From contig CAIOZS010000238.1 of assembly GCA_903862845.1 (NCBI GenBank), positions 1 to 50,388 of the forward strand: DNA of 50,388 nt. The letters run 5' to 3'. This DNA comes from an uncultured Thermoleophilia bacterium (GTDB lineage Bacteria > Actinomycetota > Thermoleophilia > UBA2241). A program made the translations under genes and the position numbers. Of this stretch, positions 1-8,497 are shown piece by piece (position 1 is the stretch's first letter; every line of letters begins with the position of its first letter). The notes below the pieces were generated by a model. The model had not been told where the DNA came from, did not search any database, and saw only the letters and a program-made list of their open reading frames with translations.

Positions 1-206
1 CGACGAGGCCAGACCGCTCCAGTATTCAGCGAATAGTTCACTCAGTCAAGACGAATGACGAATAATCTGCCGCAGAATGGCCGTGATGCGCGCCAGAATG
101 TCCAATGTGAGCGCCGCCGCGTCCCCGCGGCGCCGGCGCCCCGGCTGCTTGCCGCGACCGGCGTTGCTCGAGTTACTTGCTTTCACTGGTTCAACCTCTT
201 ACTTGC

Positions 207-236
207 TTGACTGGGTTCGAAGCGACGTCGTAGTGT
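207..236 (+). promoter_or_regulatory. Candidate sigma70-type promoter of mttB copy 1 (TTGACT-N18-TAGTGT)
   Basis: TTGACT 207-212 and TAGTGT 231-236, 38 bp upstream of the ATG; shares GCTTGAC with the candidate promoter before the second mttB. Confidence 0.4.
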
Positions 237-273
237 TCGCTCTCCAGCCCGTCGTCAGCAGAGAGGACGTGAG

Positions 274-1677
274 ATGTCGCGAGTGACCACCGTGGTCTGG
301 GGCGAGGCCGACTGCGCGAGAGCGCGTGCGGCGAGTGACCGGATCCTCGAAGAGGCCGGCGTTGAGGTGCCGCACGCCGAGGCCCGGGACCTGCTGGCCG
401 CCGGCGGAGCACGCGTGGAGGGCTCCCGCGTGCACATCCCCGCGGCCGTGGTGAACCGGGCGCTGGCCACGGCTCCTGCAAGCTTCGAGGTGCCGGGCAG
501 AGGCAAAGGCGGCATGGTCCTCGAGGAGGGCCGCACCTACTTCGGCACCGGCCCCGACTGCCTCTACCTGCACGATCCCCTGAGCGGCGAGCGGCGGCGC
601 GCGGTGCTCGACGACGTGAGGGTGAGCGCGGCCCTGTGCGACCAGCTCGACGAGGTCGATTTCATCATGTCCATGGCTCTTCCGGAGGACGCGCCCATTA
701 CGGCGGACGACCTTCTGCAGTTCGCGGCGATGCTCGAGGGCACGACGAAGCCTCTCGTCATGTCGACGAGCCACGGCGGCGACGGTCTCGAGGCCATGTG
801 CGAGATGGCCGGCCTCTGCGGCGAGCGCGGCAGCTTCGCCTGCCTCATCATGTCGTCGCCGCCGCTGCGTTTCGACCCCGCCGCTGCCGACAAGCTCGTC
901 GCGTGCGCTCGCCTCGGCGTGCCCGCGGTGCTCGCGCCGGCGCCGTCGGCCGGGGCGACCGCCCCGGCGTCCACGAGCGCCGCGGTCGTCGTCGGCGACG
1001 CGGAGGTGCTGGCGGGCCTCTGCATCCACCAACTGGCCTGCCCCGGCGCCCCGTTCGTGTACGGCGTGGGCGCCTCGGCCCTCGACATGCGCACGGCTCT
1101 GGACCCGTACGTCGGCCCCGACCACTTTCTCGGCAACCAGGCGGGCTGCGACCTCGCCCGGCATTATGGTCTGCCCAGCTGGTCCTACGCCGGCCCCTCC
1201 GACGCCAAGTCTCTCGACGAGCAGTGGTCGGCCGACGTGGCGATCACGACCGTGCTCGGCGCCGTGTCCCGGGCCACGCTGCTCCACGACCTCGGCTACA
1301 TGGAGTCGGGGATGGCCGGGGCGCCGGAGTCCATCGTCCTCGGCGCCGAGCTGGCGAGCTTCGCGCGCCGGTTCATGAGGGAGCTGCCCCTCGATGAAGA
1401 GGCTCTGCAGCTGGACGAGATCATCGCCGTCGGGCCCGGGGGCAACCACCTGGGCCGGCCCTACACGCGCAGACACCACCGCGACTTCTGGCAGACCGGG
1501 CTCTTCGACCACACCGTCTTCGAGCGCTGGCACGCGGACGGTGCCTCGACGCTGCGAGAGCGCGTGGCACGCAAGACCGCGGAGCTCCTGGCAAGAACGC
1601 CGGATCACGAGATCCCGGCGGCCACGCGCGCCGAGTTCGAGCGGATCATCGACGAGGTGGCAAGGCGTCGGGAGTGA
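274..1677 (+). CDS. MttB-family (trimethylamine methyltransferase-like) corrinoid-dependent methyltransferase, non-pyrrolysine; copy 1
   Basis: 467-aa ORF; family-like signatures (GEADCARARAASDRILEEAGVEV, GGNHLGRPYTRRHHRDFW); clearly paralogous to the ORF at 2991-4406; no in-frame amber codon. Confidence 0.85.
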   Translation: MSRVTTVVWGEADCARARAASDRILEEAGVEVPHAEARDLLAAGGARVEGSRVHIPAAVVNRALATAPASFEVPGRGKGGMVLEEGRTYFGTGPDCLYLHDPLSGERRRAVLDDVRVSAALCDQLDEVDFIMSMALPEDAPITADDLLQFAAMLEGTTKPLVMSTSHGGDGLEAMCEMAGLCGERGSFACLIMSSPPLRFDPAAADKLVACARLGVPAVLAPAPSAGATAPASTSAAVVVGDAEVLAGLCIHQLACPGAPFVYGVGASALDMRTALDPYVGPDHFLGNQAGCDLARHYGLPSWSYAGPSDAKSLDEQWSADVAITTVLGAVSRATLLHDLGYMESGMAGAPESIVLGAELASFARRFMRELPLDEEALQLDEIIAVGPGGNHLGRPYTRRHHRDFWQTGLFDHTVFERWHADGASTLRERVARKTAELLARTPDHEIPAATRAEFERIIDEVARRRE

Positions 1678-1733
1678 CGGGGCCGGTCGGCGCGTGACGG
1701 AAGCGCGCCGGCGGATACCGCACGCGACGCGCG

Positions 1734-2819
1734 TCAGCCCGCGAGCTCCTCCACAGGCACGCCGAGCTGGCGGGCGGCGAAGCCGAGCAGGAGCTCGCCG
1801 GCCCGCCCCACGTGCATGTCGGTGTAGCCGACGGCGGAGCGGAAGCTCAGTCCGTCGGCGACCGCGACGAACCAGTGCGCGAGCTCGTCGGGCGGCGCCA
1901 CAGGATGGAACACGCCCGCTCGCTCGCCGTCCTCGATCGCCTCGCGGATGAACGAGAGCCAGTAGTCGGACATGGTGACGCAGGCCGTGAGCAGCTCCGG
2001 GTGGAAGCGGATGCGCACCCAGATCTCGAGCCACAGCAACACCTCGTCGTGCAGGCGCCCCTCGGCCGGCAGGGCCAGCTCGAGGATCCCCCTGAGGCGC
2101 TGCGCGCAGTCCGTCGTCTCCTCACGCAGCTCCTCGATGCGCGCATACGTCTGTTCCATGGCCCACTGCAGGGCCGCGAGCAGGATGTCGTCTTTGGAGC
2201 GATAGTAGTAGCGCACCATCGTGCTGGAGACGCCGGCCTCGCGGGCGACGTCCGAGACACGCGTCGCGGGGAGGCCGTGAGCTGCGAACGCGCGACACGC
2301 GGCCGCCCTGATGGTGTCGCGCGCTCTGGACGAGCGCGTGACCGCCCGCTCCTCGTCGCTGCGTTCGCCGGCGCCGCGCGCCGCGCCCGCGTCCTTCCAC
2401 AGCCGCTCGAGCAGAGCTGCGTCGGGCCCGCCGCCGCTCGTCGCTGCCAGGATGGTGTTCTTGATGCGCAGGGCGGACTTGTAGTTCACTCCCAGCCGGC
2501 GGGCCAGCGCCTCCGCCGTCGGCGGCGCGTCCCCCTCACGGACGAGCAGCGCTCCTGTGAACCAGGTGGCGATGCTCAGGCGCGAGTGCTCCATGAACGT
2601 GCCGGCACAGGGGTAAACGTGGCGGCCGCATGAGTCGCACGCGTAGGCGCGCCGCCCAGTGACGCGGTGGAACCGCCGCACCGTGCGGCACTGCCTGCAG
2701 ACGGCGCTCACGCCGTCCGGCGCGTACAGGTTCGTCCACAGCCACTCCAGGCAGTTCGCCTCGTCGCCGAACGGCTCGAACGCAGCGGCGCCCGCGCGCG
2801 CATCGTCGGTCCTTGGCAT
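1734..2819 (-). CDS. TetR-family transcriptional regulator with N-terminal IS1595-type transposase zinc-ribbon/HTH domain
   Basis: Single uninterrupted ORF: CLEWLWTNLYAPDGVSAVCRQCRTVRRFHRVTGRRAYACDSCGRHVYPCAGTFMEHSRLSIATWF...LARRLGVNYKSALRIKNTI (transposase Zn-ribbon-like) followed by TetR HTH (ARDTIRAAACRAFAAHGLPATRVSDVAREAGVSSTMVRYYYRSKDDIL). Start taken at the ATG preceded by GGAGGA; the ORF extends to 2885. Confidence 0.8.
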   Translation of the reverse strand: MPRTDDARAGAAAFEPFGDEANCLEWLWTNLYAPDGVSAVCRQCRTVRRFHRVTGRRAYACDSCGRHVYPCAGTFMEHSRLSIATWFTGALLVREGDAPPTAEALARRLGVNYKSALRIKNTILAATSGGGPDAALLERLWKDAGAARGAGERSDEERAVTRSSRARDTIRAAACRAFAAHGLPATRVSDVAREAGVSSTMVRYYYRSKDDILLAALQWAMEQTYARIEELREETTDCAQRLRGILELALPAEGRLHDEVLLWLEIWVRIRFHPELLTACVTMSDYWLSFIREAIEDGERAGVFHPVAPPDELAHWFVAVADGLSFRSAVGYTDMHVGRAGELLLGFAARQLGVPVEELAG

Positions 2820-2885
2820 CTCGGTCGTCCTCCGCGATCGGCTACTTGGCTCATTGTACGCAGGCGCGCGTTCACTTGTCGACAC

Positions 2886-2936
2886 TGGATATCATCGATA
2901 CGTGCTTGACATGGATATCCGAACGTAGACTAGACT
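2886..2936 (+). promoter_or_regulatory. Candidate promoter/operator of mttB copy 2: two TGGATATC direct repeats around TTGACA
   Basis: TGGATATC at 2886-2893 and 2912-2919 (26-bp period); TTGACA 2906-2911; TAGACT 2931-2936 (spacer 19); between divergent regulator and mttB. Confidence 0.4.
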
Positions 2937-2990
2937 CACTTGATCGTTTCCTTGCCGCGTTCTCGCGGCGACGCGGAGAGGAGCCCGCAC

Positions 2991-4406
2991 ATGCCCACGG
3001 CACGACTGACACTCTGGGGCGAGGCCGACTGCCGGCGTCTGCACGAAGCCACACTCGACCTGCTCGCCGACGTCGGGGTCGAGGTCAGGTACGAGCCGGC
3101 GCTGGCGCTGTTCCAGGCCGCCGGGTGCGCGGTGGACGGGCGCCGGGTGCGCGTTCCGGCGCGCGCGGTCGAGAAGGCGCTGGCGAGCGCCCCGCGCGAG
3201 TGGCTGCTCAAGCCGCGCGGCGGCGACACCGCGCCGCTCGCGCTGCGCGACGGCGACGTGTACTACGGCACCGGGTCGGACGTGCTGTACATCATCGATC
3301 CGGACTCCGGAGAACGTCGCCGCGTACGTCAGGCCGACATCGAGGGGCAGGCCGCACTTTGCGAGAAGCTGCCCCACATCGACTTCGTCATGAGCATGGG
3401 CCTGCCGGAAGACGCGCCGCGCGAGGTCGACGACCTCGTCCAGGTCGTCGCCATGCTGCGCGGCACGCGCAAGCCGCTGATGATCGCGCCGCGCGACGGC
3501 AGCGTGCTGCGTCGCATCCAGGAGATGGCCGAGCTGTGCGGTGAGAAGGAGAGCGTCTCCATCTACGCCATGCCGTCACCGCCGCTGATGCACGACCCCG
3601 ACGCGCTGACCAAGGTCATCGGCTGCGCCGAGCTGCAGATCCCGCTCATCTACGCGCCGGCGCCCAACATGGGCGCGAGCGCGCCGCGCAGCATCGCCGC
3701 CGTGGTGCTCGTCGGCAACGCCGAAACGCTCAGCGGGCTCGTGTTGCACCAGCACGTGCACGCCGGCGCGCCGTTCGTCTACGGCGCCGGCGGCGACGTG
3801 ATGGACATGCGTTCCATGACCGCCCCCTACACGCCCCCGGACAGCCGGCTCGCCCTCCACGGCTGCTGCGAGATGGCGCGCTTCTACGGCCTGCCGAGCT
3901 TCTCCTACGCGGGCGACGCGGACGCCAAGACGCTCGACCAGCAATGGGGCGCCGAGGCGGCCTTCACCACCGCCTACGGCTCGCTGTCCCGCGCCACGCT
4001 GCTGCACGATGTGGGCTACCTGGAGACCGGCCTGCTGACCTCCTACGAGTCCATCGTGCTCGGCAACGAGCTCGTGGGCTACGCCCGCCAGTTCATGCGC
4101 GACGTCCCCGTGGACGACTACTCCCTGGCACTCGACGAGATCAAAGCCGCGGGGCCGGGCGGCAACCACCTGTCTTCCCGGTACACGCGCAGGCACCACC
4201 GCGAGTTCTGGTCGGCCGACCTCTTCGATCACGGCATGCACGACCGCTGGGCGGCCGAGGGCGGCTTGACGCTGCTCGACCGCGTGCGTCAGCGTGTGGC
4301 GGAGCTGCGCGGCTCGCCGCGCCTCTTCGCGCTCACGCCGGAGCAGGACGCGGCGCTCGAGGGTCTCGTGCGCGAGGCCCTCGACGACCACGCGGCACGC
4401 ATCTAG
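2991..4406 (+). CDS. MttB-family methyltransferase, non-pyrrolysine; copy 2
   Basis: 471-aa protein from ATG 2991 preceded by GGAGAGGAG; strong similarity by eye to copy 1 (LWGEADCRRLHEATLDLLADVGVEV; GGNHLSSRYTRRHHREFWSADLFDH). Confidence 0.85.
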   Translation: MPTARLTLWGEADCRRLHEATLDLLADVGVEVRYEPALALFQAAGCAVDGRRVRVPARAVEKALASAPREWLLKPRGGDTAPLALRDGDVYYGTGSDVLYIIDPDSGERRRVRQADIEGQAALCEKLPHIDFVMSMGLPEDAPREVDDLVQVVAMLRGTRKPLMIAPRDGSVLRRIQEMAELCGEKESVSIYAMPSPPLMHDPDALTKVIGCAELQIPLIYAPAPNMGASAPRSIAAVVLVGNAETLSGLVLHQHVHAGAPFVYGAGGDVMDMRSMTAPYTPPDSRLALHGCCEMARFYGLPSFSYAGDADAKTLDQQWGAEAAFTTAYGSLSRATLLHDVGYLETGLLTSYESIVLGNELVGYARQFMRDVPVDDYSLALDEIKAAGPGGNHLSSRYTRRHHREFWSADLFDHGMHDRWAAEGGLTLLDRVRQRVAELRGSPRLFALTPEQDAALEGLVREALDDHAARI

Positions 4407-4434
4407 AGAAACGTCTCCTTCGGAGGTATTGCGC

Positions 4435-5607
4435 ATGGACGGCATTGGCGACCTGCTGTTCCGACACCACACCCGCATCGTGTTCGGGCCCGGAGCGCTC
4501 GCCTCGTTGCCGGACGAAGTACGGGCGCTGGGTGCGAGCCGGGCGCTGGTGGTGTGCGATCCCGGCATCACCCGCCTCGGGCTGGCGGACCGCGTCGCCG
4601 AGGCGCTCGCCACCGGCGGCGTGGAGTCGTGGCGCTTCGACGCGCTCTCCGAGAACCCGCGCGACGCCGAGTGCTGCGCCGCGGCCTCGGCGGCATCGCA
4701 CGGTCTCGGCGCCGACGTCATTATCGGGCTCGGCGGCGGCAGCGCCATGGACGCCGCCAAGGCCGCCGCCGCTCTGGTGACAAACGGCGGCACCGTCAAG
4801 GACTGGGAGGACCCGCGGCAGCTCGAGCGGGAGCCGCTGCCTCTGGTCTGCATCCCCACCACAGCCGGCACCGGCAGCGAGGTGACCTTCGTCGCCGTGA
4901 TCACCGACGAGGTCGGCCACTACAAGATGGCGCTGCGGGGCACAGGCCTCGCTCCTCGGGTGGCCATCGTCGACCCGGAGCTCACGCTGAGCCTGCCGCC
5001 GGCGCTCACGGCGGCGACCGGCATGGACGCGCTCGCGCACGCGATCGAGGCGTACACCTGCAAGAAGGCCAACCCGATCACCGACGCGCTGGCCCTGAAG
5101 GCCGTGGCACTGATCGCCGCGAACCTCAGCACGGCCGTGCACCACGGCGCCGACCTCGAGGCCCGCTCGGCCACGCTGCTCGGTTCCACCATGGCCGGCA
5201 TGGCGTTCGGCAACAGTACCGTCGGCGCCGTCCACTGCGTCGGGGAAGCCCTCGGCGGCCTCTACGACACGCCGCACGGCGTCGCCATCGCCGTATTCCT
5301 GCCGGCGGTCTTCCGCTTCAACAGCGCAGCCGACTTGGCCAGGCACGCCGACGTAGCAAAGGCCATGGGCGTGGACGCGGCGGCCGGCGACCCGGCCGCG
5401 CTCGCCGAGCTCGGCGCCGCCGCCATCGAGCGGCTCATGGCCGACGTGGACATCCCGCGCCTCGCGGACCTGCCGGGCGTCGACCCCGCCGACTTCGACG
5501 AGCTGGCCCGCGTGTCCGCGGGCTTCTCCGTCTCGCAGATGAACCCTCGCGAGATCGCCGCAGCCGACTACCTGGCGATCCTTCACGAGACCTACCGAAC
5601 CGACTGA
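4435..5607 (+). CDS. Iron-containing (group III) alcohol dehydrogenase
   Basis: FGPGALASLP, IIGLGGGSAMDAAKA, CIPTTAGTGSEVT, GMDALAHAIEAY motifs; ATG preceded by CGGAGG. Confidence 0.9.
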   Translation: MDGIGDLLFRHHTRIVFGPGALASLPDEVRALGASRALVVCDPGITRLGLADRVAEALATGGVESWRFDALSENPRDAECCAAASAASHGLGADVIIGLGGGSAMDAAKAAAALVTNGGTVKDWEDPRQLEREPLPLVCIPTTAGTGSEVTFVAVITDEVGHYKMALRGTGLAPRVAIVDPELTLSLPPALTAATGMDALAHAIEAYTCKKANPITDALALKAVALIAANLSTAVHHGADLEARSATLLGSTMAGMAFGNSTVGAVHCVGEALGGLYDTPHGVAIAVFLPAVFRFNSAADLARHADVAKAMGVDAAAGDPAALAELGAAAIERLMADVDIPRLADLPGVDPADFDELARVSAGFSVSQMNPREIAAADYLAILHETYRTD

Positions 5608-5658
5608 GGCCGACAGCGGTCTCGCGCCCGATGAGCCCAGCGACCCGATGGGAGTGAC

Positions 5659-7044
5659 GTGACGACGAAGGAACGCAGACCGGACCGCAGGCGCATCGCC
5701 GAGCTCCTGGAGAGAGAGCTGAAGATCGTCGCAGACAACACGCCCGCGTGCCGTGAGCTCTACCGGCGGGGCCTCGAGTCGCTGCCGATGGGCGTCGCCT
5801 CCAGCTATCAGGCGCGCGACCCGTACCCCATCTACGCGCGCGAAGGCGCCGGCTCGAAGATCGTCACCGTGGACGGCAAGGAGATGGTCGACTTCCACAA
5901 CGCCTTCGGCTGCATGGTCCAGGGTCACGCCCACCCGGTGATCGTCGAGGCGGTGCACGAGCGCATGAAGCTGGGCTCCCAGTTCGCGCTGCCGTGCGAG
6001 GATTCCATCATCGTCGCCGAACACCTGGCGCGGGACTTCAAGCTCCCGAAGTGGCGCTTCGTGAACTCCGGCTCCGAGGCTACGATGGACGCCATCCGCA
6101 TCGCCCGCGGCTTTACCGGCCGCGACACGGTGCTCAAGATCATGGGCTCCTACCACGGGCACCACGACTATGTGATGGTCTCGGTGATGATGTACGACGA
6201 GGACCTCGGCCCACGCGACGGCTACGTCTCGCTGCCGTACGGCACCGGCCTGCCGGCGTGCGCCGTCGCGATGACCGTCCCCGTGCCGTACAACGACATC
6301 GCCATGATGGAGGCGCGCATCGAGCGCCTCATCGATGAGGGCCGCACGCCGGCCTGCCTCATCATGGAACCGGTCATGATGAACCTCGGCGTCGTGCTGC
6401 CCGAGCCCGGCTTCCTGGAGGCCGTGCGCACGCTGACGAAAAAGCACGGCATCGTGCTGATCTTCGACGAGGTCAAGAGCGGCATCACCACGGCCGCCGG
6501 CGGCGCCGTGGAGCGGTTCGGCGTGGTGCCCGACATGGTCACGCTGGCCAAGGCGATCTCCGGCGGCCTGCCAGCGGGCGCCGTGGGCGGCACCGACGAG
6601 ATCATGTCGGTGATCGCCCCCGGCAAGGTCTACCAGGTCGGCACCTACAACGGGAACCCGCTGTGCATGGCGGCCGCCCGGGCCAGCCTCGAGAAGGTCA
6701 TGACTCCCGAGGCGTACGCGTGGCTCGACCACCTCAACGGTCGCCTCATGTCCGGCATCGACGCCGTCAACGCCGCGCACGGGCTGCCGTACTACACCGT
6801 CGGCATCCGCTCCAAGGGTTGCGTGACATTCTCGAGAACGAAGATCACGGACTACGAGTCGTACATCGAGCACCAGGACCACGAGCTTTGCAGGCTCGCC
6901 TGGGCCTACGCGTTCAACCGCGGCGTGCTCATCGCCGGCAACCGTGAGGCCGAGTGGACGCTCTCCATCCAGCACGCTGACGACGACATCGACCGGTATC
7001 TGGCGTTTTACGAGGAGCTCATCCGGGACGTGACCGCGGCCTGA
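5659..7044 (+). CDS. Class III pyridoxal-phosphate aminotransferase / glutamate-1-semialdehyde aminomutase-like
   Basis: FVNSGSEATMDAIRIAR, SYHGHHD, IFDEVKSG, TLAKAISGGLPAGAVGG (PLP lysine), GTYNGNPLCMAA; GTG start. Confidence 0.88.
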   Translation: MTTKERRPDRRRIAELLERELKIVADNTPACRELYRRGLESLPMGVASSYQARDPYPIYAREGAGSKIVTVDGKEMVDFHNAFGCMVQGHAHPVIVEAVHERMKLGSQFALPCEDSIIVAEHLARDFKLPKWRFVNSGSEATMDAIRIARGFTGRDTVLKIMGSYHGHHDYVMVSVMMYDEDLGPRDGYVSLPYGTGLPACAVAMTVPVPYNDIAMMEARIERLIDEGRTPACLIMEPVMMNLGVVLPEPGFLEAVRTLTKKHGIVLIFDEVKSGITTAAGGAVERFGVVPDMVTLAKAISGGLPAGAVGGTDEIMSVIAPGKVYQVGTYNGNPLCMAAARASLEKVMTPEAYAWLDHLNGRLMSGIDAVNAAHGLPYYTVGIRSKGCVTFSRTKITDYESYIEHQDHELCRLAWAYAFNRGVLIAGNREAEWTLSIQHADDDIDRYLAFYEELIRDVTAA

Positions 7045-7060
7045 CAGGAGGGCTCAGCCC

Positions 7061-7090
7061 TGCACGCTCTGGAGGCCGCCGGAGCGTGCA
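7061..7090. terminator. Inverted repeat between convergent genes (candidate bidirectional terminator)
   Basis: TGCACGCTC (7061-7069) / GAGCGTGCA (7082-7090), 9-bp perfect arms; no strong U-tract. Confidence 0.45.
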
Positions 7091-7100
7091 CCCGGAGCCG

Positions 7101-7988
7101 TCAGCCCCAGGCTGGCTGGCAGCGGTCGCAGAGCCCGAGCGCGTTCCAGGCGTCGTAGGCGAGCCCAACCGCGGCGCGCTGCTTGTAGGGCAGCGAGGAG
7201 CGGCCGGGGATCGCGCGCCGCACCGCGTCCGTGCAACCGTCGGCGAACAGGTGAGCCGACTCCTCATGTGCCGCTCGGCCCTCCAGGAGCTCTTCAAGGC
7301 GAGCATCGCGAAAGGCGGTCTCGCCGACCGCCCCCAGCGCGACTCTGACCTCCGACACCGTGCCGGAAACGCCGTCGTACTTGACGATGAGCGCCATGCT
7401 CAGCCTCGCGACAGTGACGGTCGCGCGCGAGCCGATCTTGACGAACGTCGTTCGGCGGTCGGAGCCGAGCGCCGCGAAGCTGACCTCGGTGATGGCTTCG
7501 TCAGGGGCGAGGCTCGTGCGGCCCGAGCCTACGAGAACTTGCTCGAGCGGCCGCACCGTGCTCCGGCCGCCCCCGTCGATCGTCCGCACATCGGCGCCGA
7601 GGGCGACAAGAGCCGTGACGCCGTCGGCGCAAGGCGAAGCGTTGGCGATGTTGCCGCCCACCGTGGCGACGTTGCGGATCTGGGCCGAGCCCACGCGCGC
7701 GGCGGCCTCCGCCAGACAGCGCGCGTGACGACGAACAAGCGGGTCGGTCTGCAGCTCGGCGAACGTCGTCAGCGCGCCGACGCGCAGCCTGTCGCCTTCG
7801 AGGCGCACGTAGACCAGCTCCCGCAAGCCCGAGAGGTCGATGAGCAGGTCCGGCTCCCAGTGGTCGTGACGCATGCTCCGCACGAGGTCGGTGCCGCCGG
7901 CCAGCAGCCGGCTGCTCGAGGTCGTACGCTGCAGAGCGGCCGTCAGTTCTCCGAGGCCGCTCGGCGTCAGAAGTTCCGCCCTCGGCAT
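7101..7988 (-). CDS. Xanthine dehydrogenase family, FAD-binding subunit
   Basis: LLAGGTDLVRSMRH, TVGGNIANASPCADGVTALVALGAD; ATG at 7988 overlaps the stop of the 2Fe-2S gene. Confidence 0.9.
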   Translation of the reverse strand: MPRAELLTPSGLGELTAALQRTTSSSRLLAGGTDLVRSMRHDHWEPDLLIDLSGLRELVYVRLEGDRLRVGALTTFAELQTDPLVRRHARCLAEAAARVGSAQIRNVATVGGNIANASPCADGVTALVALGADVRTIDGGGRSTVRPLEQVLVGSGRTSLAPDEAITEVSFAALGSDRRTTFVKIGSRATVTVARLSMALIVKYDGVSGTVSEVRVALGAVGETAFRDARLEELLEGRAAHEESAHLFADGCTDAVRRAIPGRSSLPYKQRAAVGLAYDAWNALGLCDRCQPAWG

Positions 7989-8497
7989 CAGACGGCCTTC
8001 CCGTCGCGACCCGTGGCCGGCGGCGGCGGTGCGGCCTCCGCCGGCTGCTCGCTCGCCGCCCGCACTGCGGCGACGATCGTCGCGTAGCCGGTGCAGCGAC
8101 ACAGATTGCCGGCCAGGGCCAGGCGGATGGCCTCCTCTGAAGGGTGCGGATCGGCCAGCAAGAGCGCCTTCGCCGACATGAGCATGCCGGGCGTGCAGAA
8201 GCCGCACTGCACCGCGCCGTGCTCGATGAACATGCGCTGCAGCGTGTCGAGACCGTCGTCGTCGGCCAGCCCTTCGACCGTGAGGACCTTCTTGCCTCGC
8301 ATCTGACCGGCGAGGACCAGGCAGGAGTTCACGGCCTTGTCGTCCACGATGACCGTGCAGGCGCCGCATTCGCCCTCCGAGCAGCCCTCCTTGACGCCCG
8401 TGAGGCCGAGGTCCAGACGCAACACGTCGATGAGGCGCGCCGTGGGCCGCACGTCGAGCTCGTGCTCCATACCGTTGACGATGAGCGAGAGTCTCAT
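7988..8497 (-). CDS. Xanthine dehydrogenase family, 2Fe-2S subunit
   Basis: GCSEGECGACTVIVDDKAVNSCL and CGFCTPGMLMSA...GNLCRCTGYATIVAAV. Confidence 0.93.
   Translation of the reverse strand: MRLSLIVNGMEHELDVRPTARLIDVLRLDLGLTGVKEGCSEGECGACTVIVDDKAVNSCLVLAGQMRGKKVLTVEGLADDDGLDTLQRMFIEHGAVQCGFCTPGMLMSAKALLLADPHPSEEAIRLALAGNLCRCTGYATIVAAVRAASEQPAEAAPPPPATGRDGKAV

Noticed and set aside
77-286. 69-aa ORF upstream of mttB copy 1
   Set aside because: Overlaps the candidate promoter and the mttB start; no recognisable domain.
199-2034. Long antisense ORF opposite mttB copy 1 (611 aa)
   Set aside because: Low-complexity Arg/Ala/Gly/His-rich translation opposite a well-supported gene; typical high-GC shadow ORF.
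274-4406. Pyrrolysine-containing MttB
   Set aside because: Both MttB frames run to their natural C-terminus without an in-frame TAG, and no pyl genes were recognised; they belong to the non-Pyl group.
4333-6975. 880-aa antisense ORF opposite the ADH and aminotransferase genes
   Set aside because: His/Val/Asp-rich non-domain sequence, mirror of two convincing CDS; shadow ORF.
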